A stretch of DNA of 64,000 nt from CAWABB01 sp963780165 (lineage in GTDB: Bacteria; Bacteroidota; Ignavibacteria; UBA10030; UBA6906), in the NCBI GenBank assembly GCA_963780165.1, contig CAWABB010000001.1, positions 1,922,001 through 1,986,000 of the forward strand. The letters are read 5' to 3'. Positions 35,910 to 43,895 of the stretch are shown here, one piece after another (the first letter of the stretch is position 1; the number at the start of each line of letters is the position of its first letter). The position numbers and the translations under genes were made by a program. The notes under the pieces were generated by a model that saw nothing but the letters and a program-made list of their open reading frames with translations, searched no databases and was not told where the DNA came from.

Positions 35910-37961
35910 TCAGACGTCCAGGTTCCGCACGTATTTTGCGTTCTTCTCGATGAACTCGCGGCGCGGCTCCACCTCGTCGCCCATCAGGATGGAGAACGTC
36001 CTGTCCGCGTCGGCCGCGCTCTCAATTGCCACCTGCAGAATGGTGCGTGTCTCCGGATTCATTGTCGTTGACCAGAGTTGCTCCGGGTTCATTTCTCCGA
36101 GACCTTTGAAGCGCGAGATCACGATCCCGTTGCCGAGCGAGGTGGTGCCCTCCTCGGCAGTCTCGACCACCGGAGTATCCTCCGCCTCCCGTTTCACCTT
36201 CTCGGCTTTCTCCTGTCTCAAGCGCTTCACCACTTCATCGCGCTCGTCGTCATCGTACGCGTACTGCTCCTGCTTCCCCCTCTTTACCTTGTAGAGCGGG
36301 GGCTGTGCGATGTAGACATGCCCGAGCTCGATCAGCTCTTTCATGTGGCGATAGAGAAGCGTCAGCAACAGGGTTCTGATGTGGGATCCGTCGACATCCG
36401 CGTCGCACATCAGGATGATCTTGCCGTACCGCAGCCTGTCGACGCTGAACTCTTCGCCGACCCCCGTGCCGATGGCCGTGAAGATGTTCCGGATCTCCTC
36501 GTTCTCCAGGATTTTGTGCAGGCGGGCCTTCTCGACATTCAGGATCTTCCCCTTCAGCGGAAGAATCGCCTGAAAGCGCCTGTCCCGTCCCTGCTTGGCG
36601 CTGCCGCCTGCCGAGTCGCCCTCGACCAGGTACAGTTCGCAGTGCTCAGGATCGCTGATGGAGCAGTCAGCCAGCTTTCCTGGCAGTCCTCCGGATGTCA
36701 GCGCGTTCTTCCGGCGGGTGAGATCGCGCGCTTTCCGCGCCGCCTCGCGGGCCTCGGCCGCCCGCAGCGACTTGTCGATGATGCGGCGGGCATCGCCCGG
36801 GTTCTGGTCCAGCCAGGCAGAGAGCGCTTCTCCGATCACCCCTTCCACAATACTCTTCACCTCGCTGTTGCCCAGCTTGGTCTTCGTCTGCCCCTCGAAC
36901 TGTGGATCGGGCACCTTGACGCTCACCACCCCCGTGAACCCCTCGCGGAAATCCTCGCCGCTGAGCGAGATTCCGCCTTCTTTCAGGAGACCATTCTTGT
37001 ACGAGTAGTTGTTCAGCGAGCGGGTCAGCGCCGTCCGGAACCCCACCAGGTGGGTCCCGCCCTCATGGGTGTTGATATTATTGACGTACGTGAAGATGTT
37101 CTCGCTGTACTGGTCGTTGTACTGAAACGCCGCCTCGACGTCCACCATCCGGCCGGATTCGTCCTTCCCGCCGCCGCGCGCGTAGAACAGCTTTCGCATG
37201 ATGGACGGTCTCGTCGCATCGATGTACTGTACGAACTCGACGAGTCCGCCCTTGAAGTGGAAGACGTCGGCTGCCTCGTTCTTGTTCCGCAGGTCCACCA
37301 TCTTCAGCGTGACTGACGAGTTCAAAAAGGCCAGTTCACGCAACCGCTCCGCAATTGTCTCGTACTTGAACACGCGCTGTTTGAAGATCTCGCCGTCAGG
37401 CATGAACGTGACCTGCGTCCCCGTCTTCCGCCTGTCTACGTTGCCGATGACTTTGACGGGCGCGACAGGGTCGCCGCGTTTGTACTTCTGGTGGAACACC
37501 TTCCCCTCACGGTATACCTCTACCTCGAGCCACTCGCTGAGGGCGTTCACGACGCTGACGCCCACACCGTGCAGTCCCCCCGACACCTTGTAGCTGTTCT
37601 TGTCGAACTTCCCGCCAGCGTGCAGCACCGTCATGACCACTTCCAGGGCCGACCGTCGCTCGTCTTTGTGTATATCCGTCGGAATACCGCGGCCATCATC
37701 CAGCACCGTCACCGAGCCGTCCTTGTTGATCGACACTTCGATCGTCGTCGCGAACCCCGCGAGCGCTTCGTCGATCGAGTTGTCCACCACCTCATAGACG
37801 AGATGGTGCAGACCCCGCACGCTGATGTCGCCGATGTACATGGCCGGGCGCCGGCGCACCGCCTCCAATCCTTTCAGGACGGTGATGTCTTCCGCAGTGT
37901 AGGCGTGCCCGCCGCCGCCCGCCGCCGCGTGTGCCGACTTTGTCTTCGAACCCTTCGCCAT
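35910..37961 (-). CDS. gyrB: DNA gyrase subunit B
   Basis: ATPase subunit of gyrase. The 683-aa protein has the GHKL ATPase motifs (VVDNSIDEALAGF, VLDDGRGIPTDIH, GLHGVGVSVVNALS) and the TOPRIM motif LVEGDSAGGSAKQGRDR. The DVDGSHIRTLLLT segment and the C-terminal RFKGLGEMNPEQLWSTTM are also present. An insert rich in Glu and Val near 590-610 (DTPVVETAEEG) is short. It lies 23 bp after the DUF721 gene start region and directly upstream of gyrA. Confidence 0.98.
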   Translation of the reverse strand: MAKGSKTKSAHAAAGGGGHAYTAEDITVLKGLEAVRRRPAMYIGDISVRGLHHLVYEVVDNSIDEALAGFATTIEVSINKDGSVTVLDDGRGIPTDIHKDERRSALEVVMTVLHAGGKFDKNSYKVSGGLHGVGVSVVNALSEWLEVEVYREGKVFHQKYKRGDPVAPVKVIGNVDRRKTGTQVTFMPDGEIFKQRVFKYETIAERLRELAFLNSSVTLKMVDLRNKNEAADVFHFKGGLVEFVQYIDATRPSIMRKLFYARGGGKDESGRMVDVEAAFQYNDQYSENIFTYVNNINTHEGGTHLVGFRTALTRSLNNYSYKNGLLKEGGISLSGEDFREGFTGVVSVKVPDPQFEGQTKTKLGNSEVKSIVEGVIGEALSAWLDQNPGDARRIIDKSLRAAEAREAARKARDLTRRKNALTSGGLPGKLADCSISDPEHCELYLVEGDSAGGSAKQGRDRRFQAILPLKGKILNVEKARLHKILENEEIRNIFTAIGTGVGEEFSVDRLRYGKIILMCDADVDGSHIRTLLLTLLYRHMKELIELGHVYIAQPPLYKVKRGKQEQYAYDDDERDEVVKRLRQEKAEKVKREAEDTPVVETAEEGTTSLGNGIVISRFKGLGEMNPEQLWSTTMNPETRTILQVAIESAADADRTFSILMGDEVEPRREFIEKNAKYVRNLDV

Positions 37962-37984
37962 ACAACCTTCCCTCTATGAATCGT

Positions 37985-38275
37985 CTATCGAAACCGGATC
38001 TCGCGCACCACTGTGCCTCCCGCCGCCGCGTTGATCTTGTCGAGGATCTCCTGTCGGCGCAGCGTCAACTCTGCACGCCAGGGCGCGCTCGGCACGGCGA
38101 CAAAGAGAACTCCCTTTTCGAAGCGTTCCGGCCGTGTCACGGCCGCAATGCGATCGCCAACGACGTCGCTCCACCGCGTGATGACGCCGTACTCGGAGAG
38201 CGTTTTGCCGATCCCAAGCTCGCGGATCAGATCGCCCATGGCCTGGCCGACGGAGATCGGCTGCCGCTTACGCAC
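37985..38275 (-). CDS. DUF721 (DciA-like) protein
   Basis: A 96-aa basic protein. It has the DUF721 pattern (VGQAMGDLIRELGIGKTLSEYGVITRWSDVVG, then FEKGVLFVAVPSAPWRAELTLRRQEILDKIN). In other bacteria DciA proteins of this family help load DnaB at the origin. The start is a GTG at 38275 that overlaps the recF stop, giving a recF-DUF721-gyrB run typical of origin regions. A longer start at 38353 would read through recF and is disfavoured. Confidence 0.87.
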   Translation of the reverse strand: MRKRQPISVGQAMGDLIRELGIGKTLSEYGVITRWSDVVGDRIAAVTRPERFEKGVLFVAVPSAPWRAELTLRRQEILDKINAAAGGTVVREIRFR

Positions 38276-39404
38276 GGGCGGGCTCCGTCTCGCGCACGGT
38301 CCCGCTCTGCACGGTGAAGCGCCGGTGGCGCGCTCCCCAACGCAGCGCCCCATGAAAAACGCCGTCGTCCGTCGCCGTGATCATGCACTGCCCAAGCTCT
38401 TCGACCAGGCCCAGGATACGCATGGCCCGGCCACGGTCCAGCTCGCTGAACACGTCATCGAGGAGGAGGACCGGTGACTCATCCCGACGTTCCTGTACAT
38501 ACCGGAACTCCGCCATCTTGAACGCGACCAGGAGCGTCTTGTGCTGTCCCTGGGAGGCGAATTGCTGCACCTCTTTCCCGTTGATCAGCAGCCGCAGATC
38601 GTCCCGGTGTGGACCCACGAGCGTCACGCCGCGCTGCCGCTCCTCGCGTGATGTGCGCTCCAGCGCCTTCAGGAGGGCCACCTCTATCTCGCGCACTCCA
38701 TCGCCATCCGCCGCCCCGACATACTCGAGCCCCGGTCGCTCCCCCGATGGGACCAGGCGCCCGTACGCAGGCTCGACATATGATGTGAATTCGCCTGCAA
38801 ATGCTCGTCTGCGCGCTATGATCCGGGCCGCGCGGCCTGCAAGGCTTGCCGTCCACGGATCAAGCGCTGTCACTGAGAGGCTTCCCCGCCTGCGCCCATC
38901 AGCCAGCAACAGGTTTCGCTGCCGCAGCACCCGCCGGTACTCAAGCAGATCCTCCAGGTACGCGGGGCTCACCTGTGCCAAGGTGATGTCCAGAAACTTC
39001 CGCCGCTCGGATGGTCCCCCCGACGTGATCGCCCCGTGATCTGGAGAGAGAATCACCAGCGGAAACCTGCCGATCACGGCCGCAAGCCGTCCGGGCCTCA
39101 GGCCGTTGATCGTGAACTCCTTCTCTCCTGCCGCTTCCTCGTACACCACGCGGATGTGATGCTCGCGCCCTCCGGCGTCCCGCATCACACCTTCAACATC
39201 GAACGCCGCCTCCTCAAACTGCACAACCCGCGCATCCGACGCCGCATAGAAACTCTTCGTCAGCGCGAGATATGAAATCGCCTCCAGGATGTTTGTCTTG
39301 CCCTGGCCGTTCTCGCCGAGCAGGGCATTCACACCCTCGCCGAACACCAGCGCGCTTGCTGTGTGGTTCCTGAAATGCCGGAGCTGTATCTGCGTGACGA
39401 TCAT
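38268..39404 (-). CDS. recF: DNA replication and repair protein RecF
   Basis: SMC-like ATPase that helps load RecA on gapped DNA. The 378-aa protein has Walker A GENGQGKTN (residues about 30-38), the ABC-like signature SQGQHKTLL, and Walker B VLLLDDVFSELD near residue 310. Length and motif spacing fit the family. It lies downstream of dnaN by 74 bp and overlaps the DUF721 gene. Confidence 0.96.
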   Translation of the reverse strand: MIVTQIQLRHFRNHTASALVFGEGVNALLGENGQGKTNILEAISYLALTKSFYAASDARVVQFEEAAFDVEGVMRDAGGREHHIRVVYEEAAGEKEFTINGLRPGRLAAVIGRFPLVILSPDHGAITSGGPSERRKFLDITLAQVSPAYLEDLLEYRRVLRQRNLLLADGRRRGSLSVTALDPWTASLAGRAARIIARRRAFAGEFTSYVEPAYGRLVPSGERPGLEYVGAADGDGVREIEVALLKALERTSREERQRGVTLVGPHRDDLRLLINGKEVQQFASQGQHKTLLVAFKMAEFRYVQERRDESPVLLLDDVFSELDRGRAMRILGLVEELGQCMITATDDGVFHGALRWGARHRRFTVQSGTVRETEPARA

Positions 39405-39478
39405 CGCCGCTGGCGTCCGTCAGAACGCAGTCGCCCCCCCTGCGGAGCGGGTCGACCGGTCCGACCGCTTCACCGCTC

Positions 39479-40594
39479 TCAGGTATTCAACCGCACGGGC
39501 ATGACCAACATGATGACATCCTCGTCTTCCGGCTGCAGCACCGGACTCACCAGGGCCGCCCGGGTGGGCGCACTGAACGAGAGCCGCACCCGCTCGCTGT
39601 CGAGGTGCGTCAGGATGTCGAGCAGGTAGGTGGAGTTGAATCCGATTTCAAGGGGGCTTGCATTGTAGGTCGCCTTCAGCGTCTCCCGTGCCTCGCCGCC
39701 GAAATCGATATCCTGCGCGCTGACCTCCAGCGCTTCCGGCGACGCCGTCAAGCGTACCTGATGCGTGGTGGCGCTTGCATACAGAGCGACGCGGCGAATC
39801 GAGGTGATCATCTCGTCACGGTGCACTTCGAGGATCTTGTCGTTTTCACTCGGAATCACGCTTTCGTAGTTGGGGTACGTCTCTTCGATCAGCCGGGAGA
39901 TGAGCGTTGTCGTGTCAAACACAAATCTGATGTGGGTGTCACTGACGCCGAGCTCGGTGGACGCGCCGTCCATCGACCGGCCGAGAATTGTCAGCGCCTT
40001 CGCGGGAACGATGATATCTTTCTTCAGCTGCGCACCGGACAGGTCGCGGCGAATCAGGCGAACCAGCCGGTGGCCGTCCGTCGACACCGCGCGCAACCCA
40101 TCCTCCTTCACCTGCAGAAGTACACCACCCATTGCGGGTCGAAGTTCATCGGTACTCACCGCAAATGCGGTCCGCTGAATAATCCTGCGGAGCGATTCCG
40201 TTGTCAGAGTGATCTGTGCATGTGCCTGGAAGGGCGGAAGTTGCGGATATTCCTTCGCGGGTTCCGCTGTCAAATTGTATTGGCCGTTCGAGGTTGTCAG
40301 CGTCACGCGATTCGCGGTAATATCAATCGCAAAGGATACTGTCTGATCTGTGAGTGAGCGAACCGTATCGAGAATACGCTTTGCGGGTATTGCGATCTTG
40401 CCATCCTCCACTCCCTGAACCGCCATTCCCACCGTCATCGATACGGCCAGGTCGGTTGCGGTCAGCGTCAGCGTATTTCCTTTGAGGTCAAACAGGATGT
40501 TCTCCAGAATGGGCATCGTTGACCGTGCCGGGAGCACGCTTCCCAATTTTCCAAGGGTGCGCTGCAGATCGCCACAATTAACTGAGAATTTCAT
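39479..40594 (-). CDS. dnaN: DNA polymerase III beta sliding clamp
   Basis: Ring-shaped clamp that holds the polymerase on DNA. The 371-aa protein has three similar domains of about 120 residues. It begins MKFSVNCGDLQRTLGKLGSVLPARSTMP (in part) and ends in VMPVRLNT, which matches the standard PVR C-terminus closely. AGGAG precedes the ATG. It is followed by recF and preceded by the origin gap, as in many bacteria. Confidence 0.98.
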   Translation of the reverse strand: MKFSVNCGDLQRTLGKLGSVLPARSTMPILENILFDLKGNTLTLTATDLAVSMTVGMAVQGVEDGKIAIPAKRILDTVRSLTDQTVSFAIDITANRVTLTTSNGQYNLTAEPAKEYPQLPPFQAHAQITLTTESLRRIIQRTAFAVSTDELRPAMGGVLLQVKEDGLRAVSTDGHRLVRLIRRDLSGAQLKKDIIVPAKALTILGRSMDGASTELGVSDTHIRFVFDTTTLISRLIEETYPNYESVIPSENDKILEVHRDEMITSIRRVALYASATTHQVRLTASPEALEVSAQDIDFGGEARETLKATYNASPLEIGFNSTYLLDILTHLDSERVRLSFSAPTRAALVSPVLQPEDEDVIMLVMPVRLNT

Positions 40595-40830
40595 CGTTTT
40601 CTCCTGGGTGTGGAGGTGGTGGGAAAACCCAGAAATGGTGTAAACCCAATAAATTTATGCAAAAATAGCCAGAAAATCTACTTTTACATCTTCCGGGTAT
40701 CTCTTTTTTCGGTCATTTATCAACTGATACACTGCTCTTCACCCCTCTTTTATGCCTGTCTCGAGAACAGCCCTACGCTTGGCCGCACTCACGTGACCCA
40801 TATTCCAAAGAGAACTACGACCCGGCTTCC

Positions 40831-40987
40831 TATATGTAGTAATAGTATTAGAAGAATATTAATAGAAGATAGGTAATAAGGCCGGTGGATATGTGGATTA
40901 CGGTTGTATGAAGCATCTAGGTGCATAGCCGATTACAGGTGATTAGCGACAGTTCAAGATTCACTCGAACGAACAGGCTGTGGATAT
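40831..40987. other. oriC unwinding region: DnaA-trios, GC block and DnaA-box-like sites
   Basis: The dnaN-dnaA gap (40595-41241) has no gene and is AT-rich overall. Positions 40831-40880 contain only 10 G/C in 50. TAG-TAA-TAG-TAT-TAG at 40837-40851 are triplets of DnaA-trio type. A GC block GGCCGG (40880-40885) follows, then GGTGGATAT (40884-40892) and TGTGGATTA (40892-40900); read on the minus strand these are ATATCCACC and TAATCCACA, each one or two bases off the DnaA box. A third such site, TGTGGATAT, lies at 40979. Read along the minus strand this gives box, GC block, trios, the order described for the Bacillus subtilis unwinding element. Confidence 0.7.
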
Positions 40988-41180
40988 CACCGGGCTGGTC
41001 AACAGAACATCAACATCGTCGAGCGTTCTTTGTTCCAACCGCAGCCTTCTTCACAGGGAACACACAGCAACCCACATCACATCCACTGCGTTAGAGACAG
41101 GTTATGAACAGGGGATGCGGCGTGGTTTCGGCAGTTCATTTATAACGAGTAACGGGAGACAGCTCGTGCAACCATGGAGA

Positions 41181-41222
41181 CAAAAAGCAAAGCGGCCGGA
41201 GTACACTGAGTACCCCGGCCGC
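41181..41222 (-). terminator. Intrinsic terminator of dnaA
   Basis: A 13-bp stem (GCGGCCGGAGTAC with its complement, one mismatch, 5-nt loop) at 41192-41222 is followed on the minus strand by TTTGCTTTTTG. It lies 19 bp past the dnaA stop. Confidence 0.75.
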
Positions 41223-41241
41223 CGTCATCTGCATGGGCGGA

Positions 41242-42711
41242 CTAGACATGAGAGAGGTGTTGCAGTCGGCGTCGAATTTGCTGCACGTGAGCACCATACT
41301 TCTGATCAACATGCATCTGATCCTCGACCGACTGATACGCGTGGATGACCGTGCTGTGGTCGCGGCCGCCAAAATGAAGACCGATGGTCTTCAGCGAGCA
41401 GTTTGTCAACTCCTTGGCGAGGTACATGGCGATCTGACGGGCGTTGACAATCTCCTGTTTGCGTGTCTTCGCGCGAATGAGGTCTTCCGGAATATTGAAG
41501 TATTCACAGACGGTGCGCTGGATAGCTTCGATGGTCAGCGGAGAGCGGACAGCGCCGACAACAACTTTGACGACCTCACGGGCCAGGTCGAGATTCACGT
41601 CCCGTCCCTCAAGCGAAGCCTTTGCCAGAAGGCTGATAAGGCACCCCTCGAGCTCGCGAATGTTAGACGTCACATTGGCTGCGATGCACTCCACGACGTC
41701 CTGCGGAAGGTCGATGTTGTCAGCGGAGCTCTTGGCGCGAAGGATTGCGATGCGCGTCTCAAGATCGGGTGGCTGGATGTCGGCAGTAAGACCCCACTGG
41801 AACCGCGAGAGCAGACGGTCGTCGAGACCGCGGAGTTCCTTCGGTGGCCGGTCGGAGGACAGGATGATCTGCTTGCCGATCTGGTGCAGCTCGTTGAACG
41901 TGTGGAAGAAGTTGTCCTGCGTCTTTTCTTTCCCCGCGAAGAACTGGATGTCGTCGACGATCAGGACGTCCATGCTCCGGTAGAAACTGGAGAAGTCGCT
42001 GATGCGGTCGCTCTGGATCGAATCGACGAATTCCACCGTGAATTTCTCGCTCGAGACATAAATGACGCGCTTCGCCTTTCCATGGCTGAGCGCGTGGTTG
42101 CCGATGGCCTGGATCAGGTGTGTCTTGCCGAGTCCGGTTCCGCCGTAGATCACAAGCGGATTGAACGACGTGCCGCCCGGGTTGTTCGAGACAGCCGATG
42201 CGGCCGCGCGCGCCAACTGGTTGCTGTCGCCTTTAATGAAATTGTCGAACGTGTACCGCGGATTGAGGAAGCTCTGGAAGGACCCGTCGCGTTGTGAGTA
42301 TCGGGCTCCATGCGGCGCCTGCGGAGCACGCACCGTGAATGATTCCGGTTGAGGCGGAAAGACGCGCGTCTCGGCTGTCGGTGAAAGGAGCACCGGGGCA
42401 GAGATGTTTTCCAGCGGAGTCTCGTCGTGGCGGATCGTGTACTCCACCTTGGCATTGTTGCCGAGAACCCGTGTGATCGTCGCCGAGAGGACGGGGAAGT
42501 AATGCTCTTCGAGCCAGTCGCAGAAGAACTGGCTGGGGACCTGCACGGTCAGGGCTCTTCCCTGGAGCTGAACGGGCGTGATCGGTTCGAACCAGGTCTT
42601 GAAGCTTTGGGAATTCACGCGCTCGCGTATCACGTCGAGGCATGCATTCCAGACTGCCGTGGCGTCCGAGGTCTCTGTCTGGCTAACTGCGTGATTTACA
42701 GGGGTTTCCAT
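41242..42711 (-). CDS. dnaA: Chromosomal replication initiator DnaA
   Basis: AAA+ initiator that binds DnaA boxes and opens oriC. The 489-aa protein has the N-terminal domain I (about 20-95), a linker, an AAA+ domain with Walker A GGTGLGKT at 190-197 and Walker B VLIVDDIQFFAGKEKTQ, and the C-terminal DNA-binding domain with GGRDHSTVIHAYQSV. Length is normal. It is transcribed divergently from rpmH, with boxes and a candidate promoter in the 422-bp gap between them. Confidence 0.99.
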   Translation of the reverse strand: METPVNHAVSQTETSDATAVWNACLDVIRERVNSQSFKTWFEPITPVQLQGRALTVQVPSQFFCDWLEEHYFPVLSATITRVLGNNAKVEYTIRHDETPLENISAPVLLSPTAETRVFPPQPESFTVRAPQAPHGARYSQRDGSFQSFLNPRYTFDNFIKGDSNQLARAAASAVSNNPGGTSFNPLVIYGGTGLGKTHLIQAIGNHALSHGKAKRVIYVSSEKFTVEFVDSIQSDRISDFSSFYRSMDVLIVDDIQFFAGKEKTQDNFFHTFNELHQIGKQIILSSDRPPKELRGLDDRLLSRFQWGLTADIQPPDLETRIAILRAKSSADNIDLPQDVVECIAANVTSNIRELEGCLISLLAKASLEGRDVNLDLAREVVKVVVGAVRSPLTIEAIQRTVCEYFNIPEDLIRAKTRKQEIVNARQIAMYLAKELTNCSLKTIGLHFGGRDHSTVIHAYQSVEDQMHVDQKYGAHVQQIRRRLQHLSHV

Positions 42712-42736
42712 GGATGTTCACTGTGGAACCAGGGGT

Positions 42737-42766
42737 TATTAACACTAGACCGCACGATATTCACAA
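42737..42766 (-). promoter_or_regulatory. Candidate dnaA promoter
   Basis: Minus strand: TTGTGA (-35), 18 bp, TTAATA (-10), with a TG upstream that could extend the -10. The -35 overlaps ATATTCACA, a DnaA-box-like site, so DnaA could repress its own gene. Confidence 0.4.
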
Positions 42767-42956
42767 CTCTATGCACACCGATGACACGTAGTAGGAAGCG
42801 CTCATGACCGGGCCATCGTTATCCACACCTTGCCGTGGATAGTAACCTGTTATATTTGAACACATTACAAGGTTCTAACCGGCTTTTCAACACCCGTACT
42901 GTAAAGCGGCGGTGCATGTGGACGAACGGGTAAGCGGGGGTGCCGTATTATTCACA
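42757..42956. other. DnaA-box cluster in the dnaA-rpmH gap
   Basis: Within the gene-free gap 42712-43133 are two good DnaA boxes on the plus strand: TTATCCACA at 42819-42827 (perfect consensus) and TTATTCACA at 42948-42956. Weaker sites such as ATATTCACA (42757-42765) also occur. With the dnaN-dnaA gap this suggests a bipartite origin, as in Bacillus subtilis, although opening elements were seen only on the other side of dnaA. I see no gene in the rest of the gap. Confidence 0.7.
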
Positions 42957-43053
42957 AGATACAAACAGGATCTTGGGGCTGTGTACTCAACGAGTATACA
43001 ACTCAACCGGTGGGATTGCAAGGGATTTTTTTCCCGAAGGCGAGGGAATCGAG

Positions 43054-43082
43054 TTGTGTCTCACGGCCATCTTCAGTAAATT
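43054..43082 (+). promoter_or_regulatory. Candidate promoter of rpmH
   Basis: TTGTGT, 17 bp, TAAATT, about 50 nt before the rpmH ATG at 43134. Confidence 0.35.
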
Positions 43083-43133
43083 TATTGTTCTCGGGGTTAT
43101 ATAGGTTTGATGACCACTCAGGAGTGATGCAGA

Positions 43134-43280
43134 ATGAAACGGACGTTCCAGCCGCACCTTCGGAAGCGGAAAAACACACATGGATTCCGGGCTCGGATGG
43201 CATCGAAGACCGGGCGGAAAGTACTTTCACGAAGGCGTGCCCAGGGTCGTCGGAAGCTCACGGTGAGCGACGAACGGTAG
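43134..43280 (+). CDS. rpmH: 50S ribosomal protein L34
   Basis: Small basic ribosomal protein of 48 aa. It begins MKRTFQPHLRKRKNTHGFRA and continues RMASKTGRKVLSRRRAQGRR, the standard L34 pattern, ending in LTVSDER. AGGAG lies 9 nt before the ATG. It is the first gene of the rpmH-rnpA-yidD-yidC run and lies divergent from dnaA, the usual place. A longer reading frame covers the same bases in another frame, but that frame's upstream part has no L34 or RnpA sequence. Confidence 0.97.
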   Translation: MKRTFQPHLRKRKNTHGFRARMASKTGRKVLSRRRAQGRRKLTVSDER

Positions 43281-43282
43281 GG

Positions 43283-43666
43283 TTGAAAAAGCAGGCGATC
43301 CTTCGCGGCCGCGGCGCATTTCAGCGAGTCTTTGAGGATGGTCGACGGCTGGACGGGCGCCTGGTCGGCTGCATCTACTCTGTCGGTCCGGCGACGCATG
43401 GTGCACTGCGCGCCGGCTTTGTCGTCTCCAGCAAGCATCTCAATGCTGTTCGCAGAAACCGTGTTCGCCGCCTCCTGCGGGAAGCCTTCCGGCGATCGTC
43501 CCTCGATCTGGGGCGCGCAACAGAAGGCGCGGGGTGGTCGGTGGAGCTGCTGCTCGTTTATCGTCCCCGCCAGCGCACAGAGACGGACAGATTGACGGTG
43601 CGCGATGTCCTTCCCGACGTGGCGTCCGCATGCCGCACAATCGCAGCCAGGCTTATGAGCTCATGA
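43283..43666 (+). CDS. rnpA: Ribonuclease P protein component
   Basis: Protein cofactor of RNase P, which matures tRNA 5' ends. The 127-aa protein has the conserved basic motif RRNRVRRLLREAFR (about residue 58) preceded by GFVVSSKHLNAV. I place the start at the TTG at 43283, 2 bp past rpmH, because it begins LKKQAILRGRGAFQRVFEDG, the usual N-terminus. A much longer in-frame reading from 43010 covers rpmH in another frame and is rejected. Confidence 0.94.
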   Translation: MKKQAILRGRGAFQRVFEDGRRLDGRLVGCIYSVGPATHGALRAGFVVSSKHLNAVRRNRVRRLLREAFRRSSLDLGRATEGAGWSVELLLVYRPRQRTETDRLTVRDVLPDVASACRTIAARLMSS

Positions 43667-43872
43667 AAGCGCTCGTCATTGCGGTCGTGCGCGGGTATCA
43701 GATCATCATCTCTCCCCTGCTCCCCCCGAACACCTGTCGTTTTCACCCGACCTGTTCGTCGTACGCCATTGATGCCGTCCGCAAGTACGGCGTGTTGTCC
43801 GGACTCTGGCGTGCGGTCAAACGCATTGCGCGATGCCACCCATTTCATCCCGGCGGGTATGACCCAGCCTGA
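43663..43872 (+). CDS. yidD: Membrane protein insertion efficiency factor YidD
   Basis: A 69-aa protein with the YidD motifs ISPLLPPNTCRFHPTCSSYAIDAVRKYG and RCHPFHPGGYDP, thought to aid membrane protein insertion. It overlaps the rnpA stop by 4 bp (ATGA) and precedes yidC, as in many genomes. Confidence 0.95.
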   Translation: MKALVIAVVRGYQIIISPLLPPNTCRFHPTCSSYAIDAVRKYGVLSGLWRAVKRIARCHPFHPGGYDPA

Positions 43873-43895
43873 CCGCGATACGGAGATGCAACATT

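Noticed and set aside
33893..35953. A 686-residue open reading frame opposite gyrA
   Set aside because: GC-rich shadow frame; gyrA on the other strand is certain by motif and length.
43010..43280. An extended start for rnpA upstream of rpmH
   Set aside because: The extra residues are unlike RnpA, and rpmH occupies these bases in another frame with a correct L34 sequence and ribosome site.
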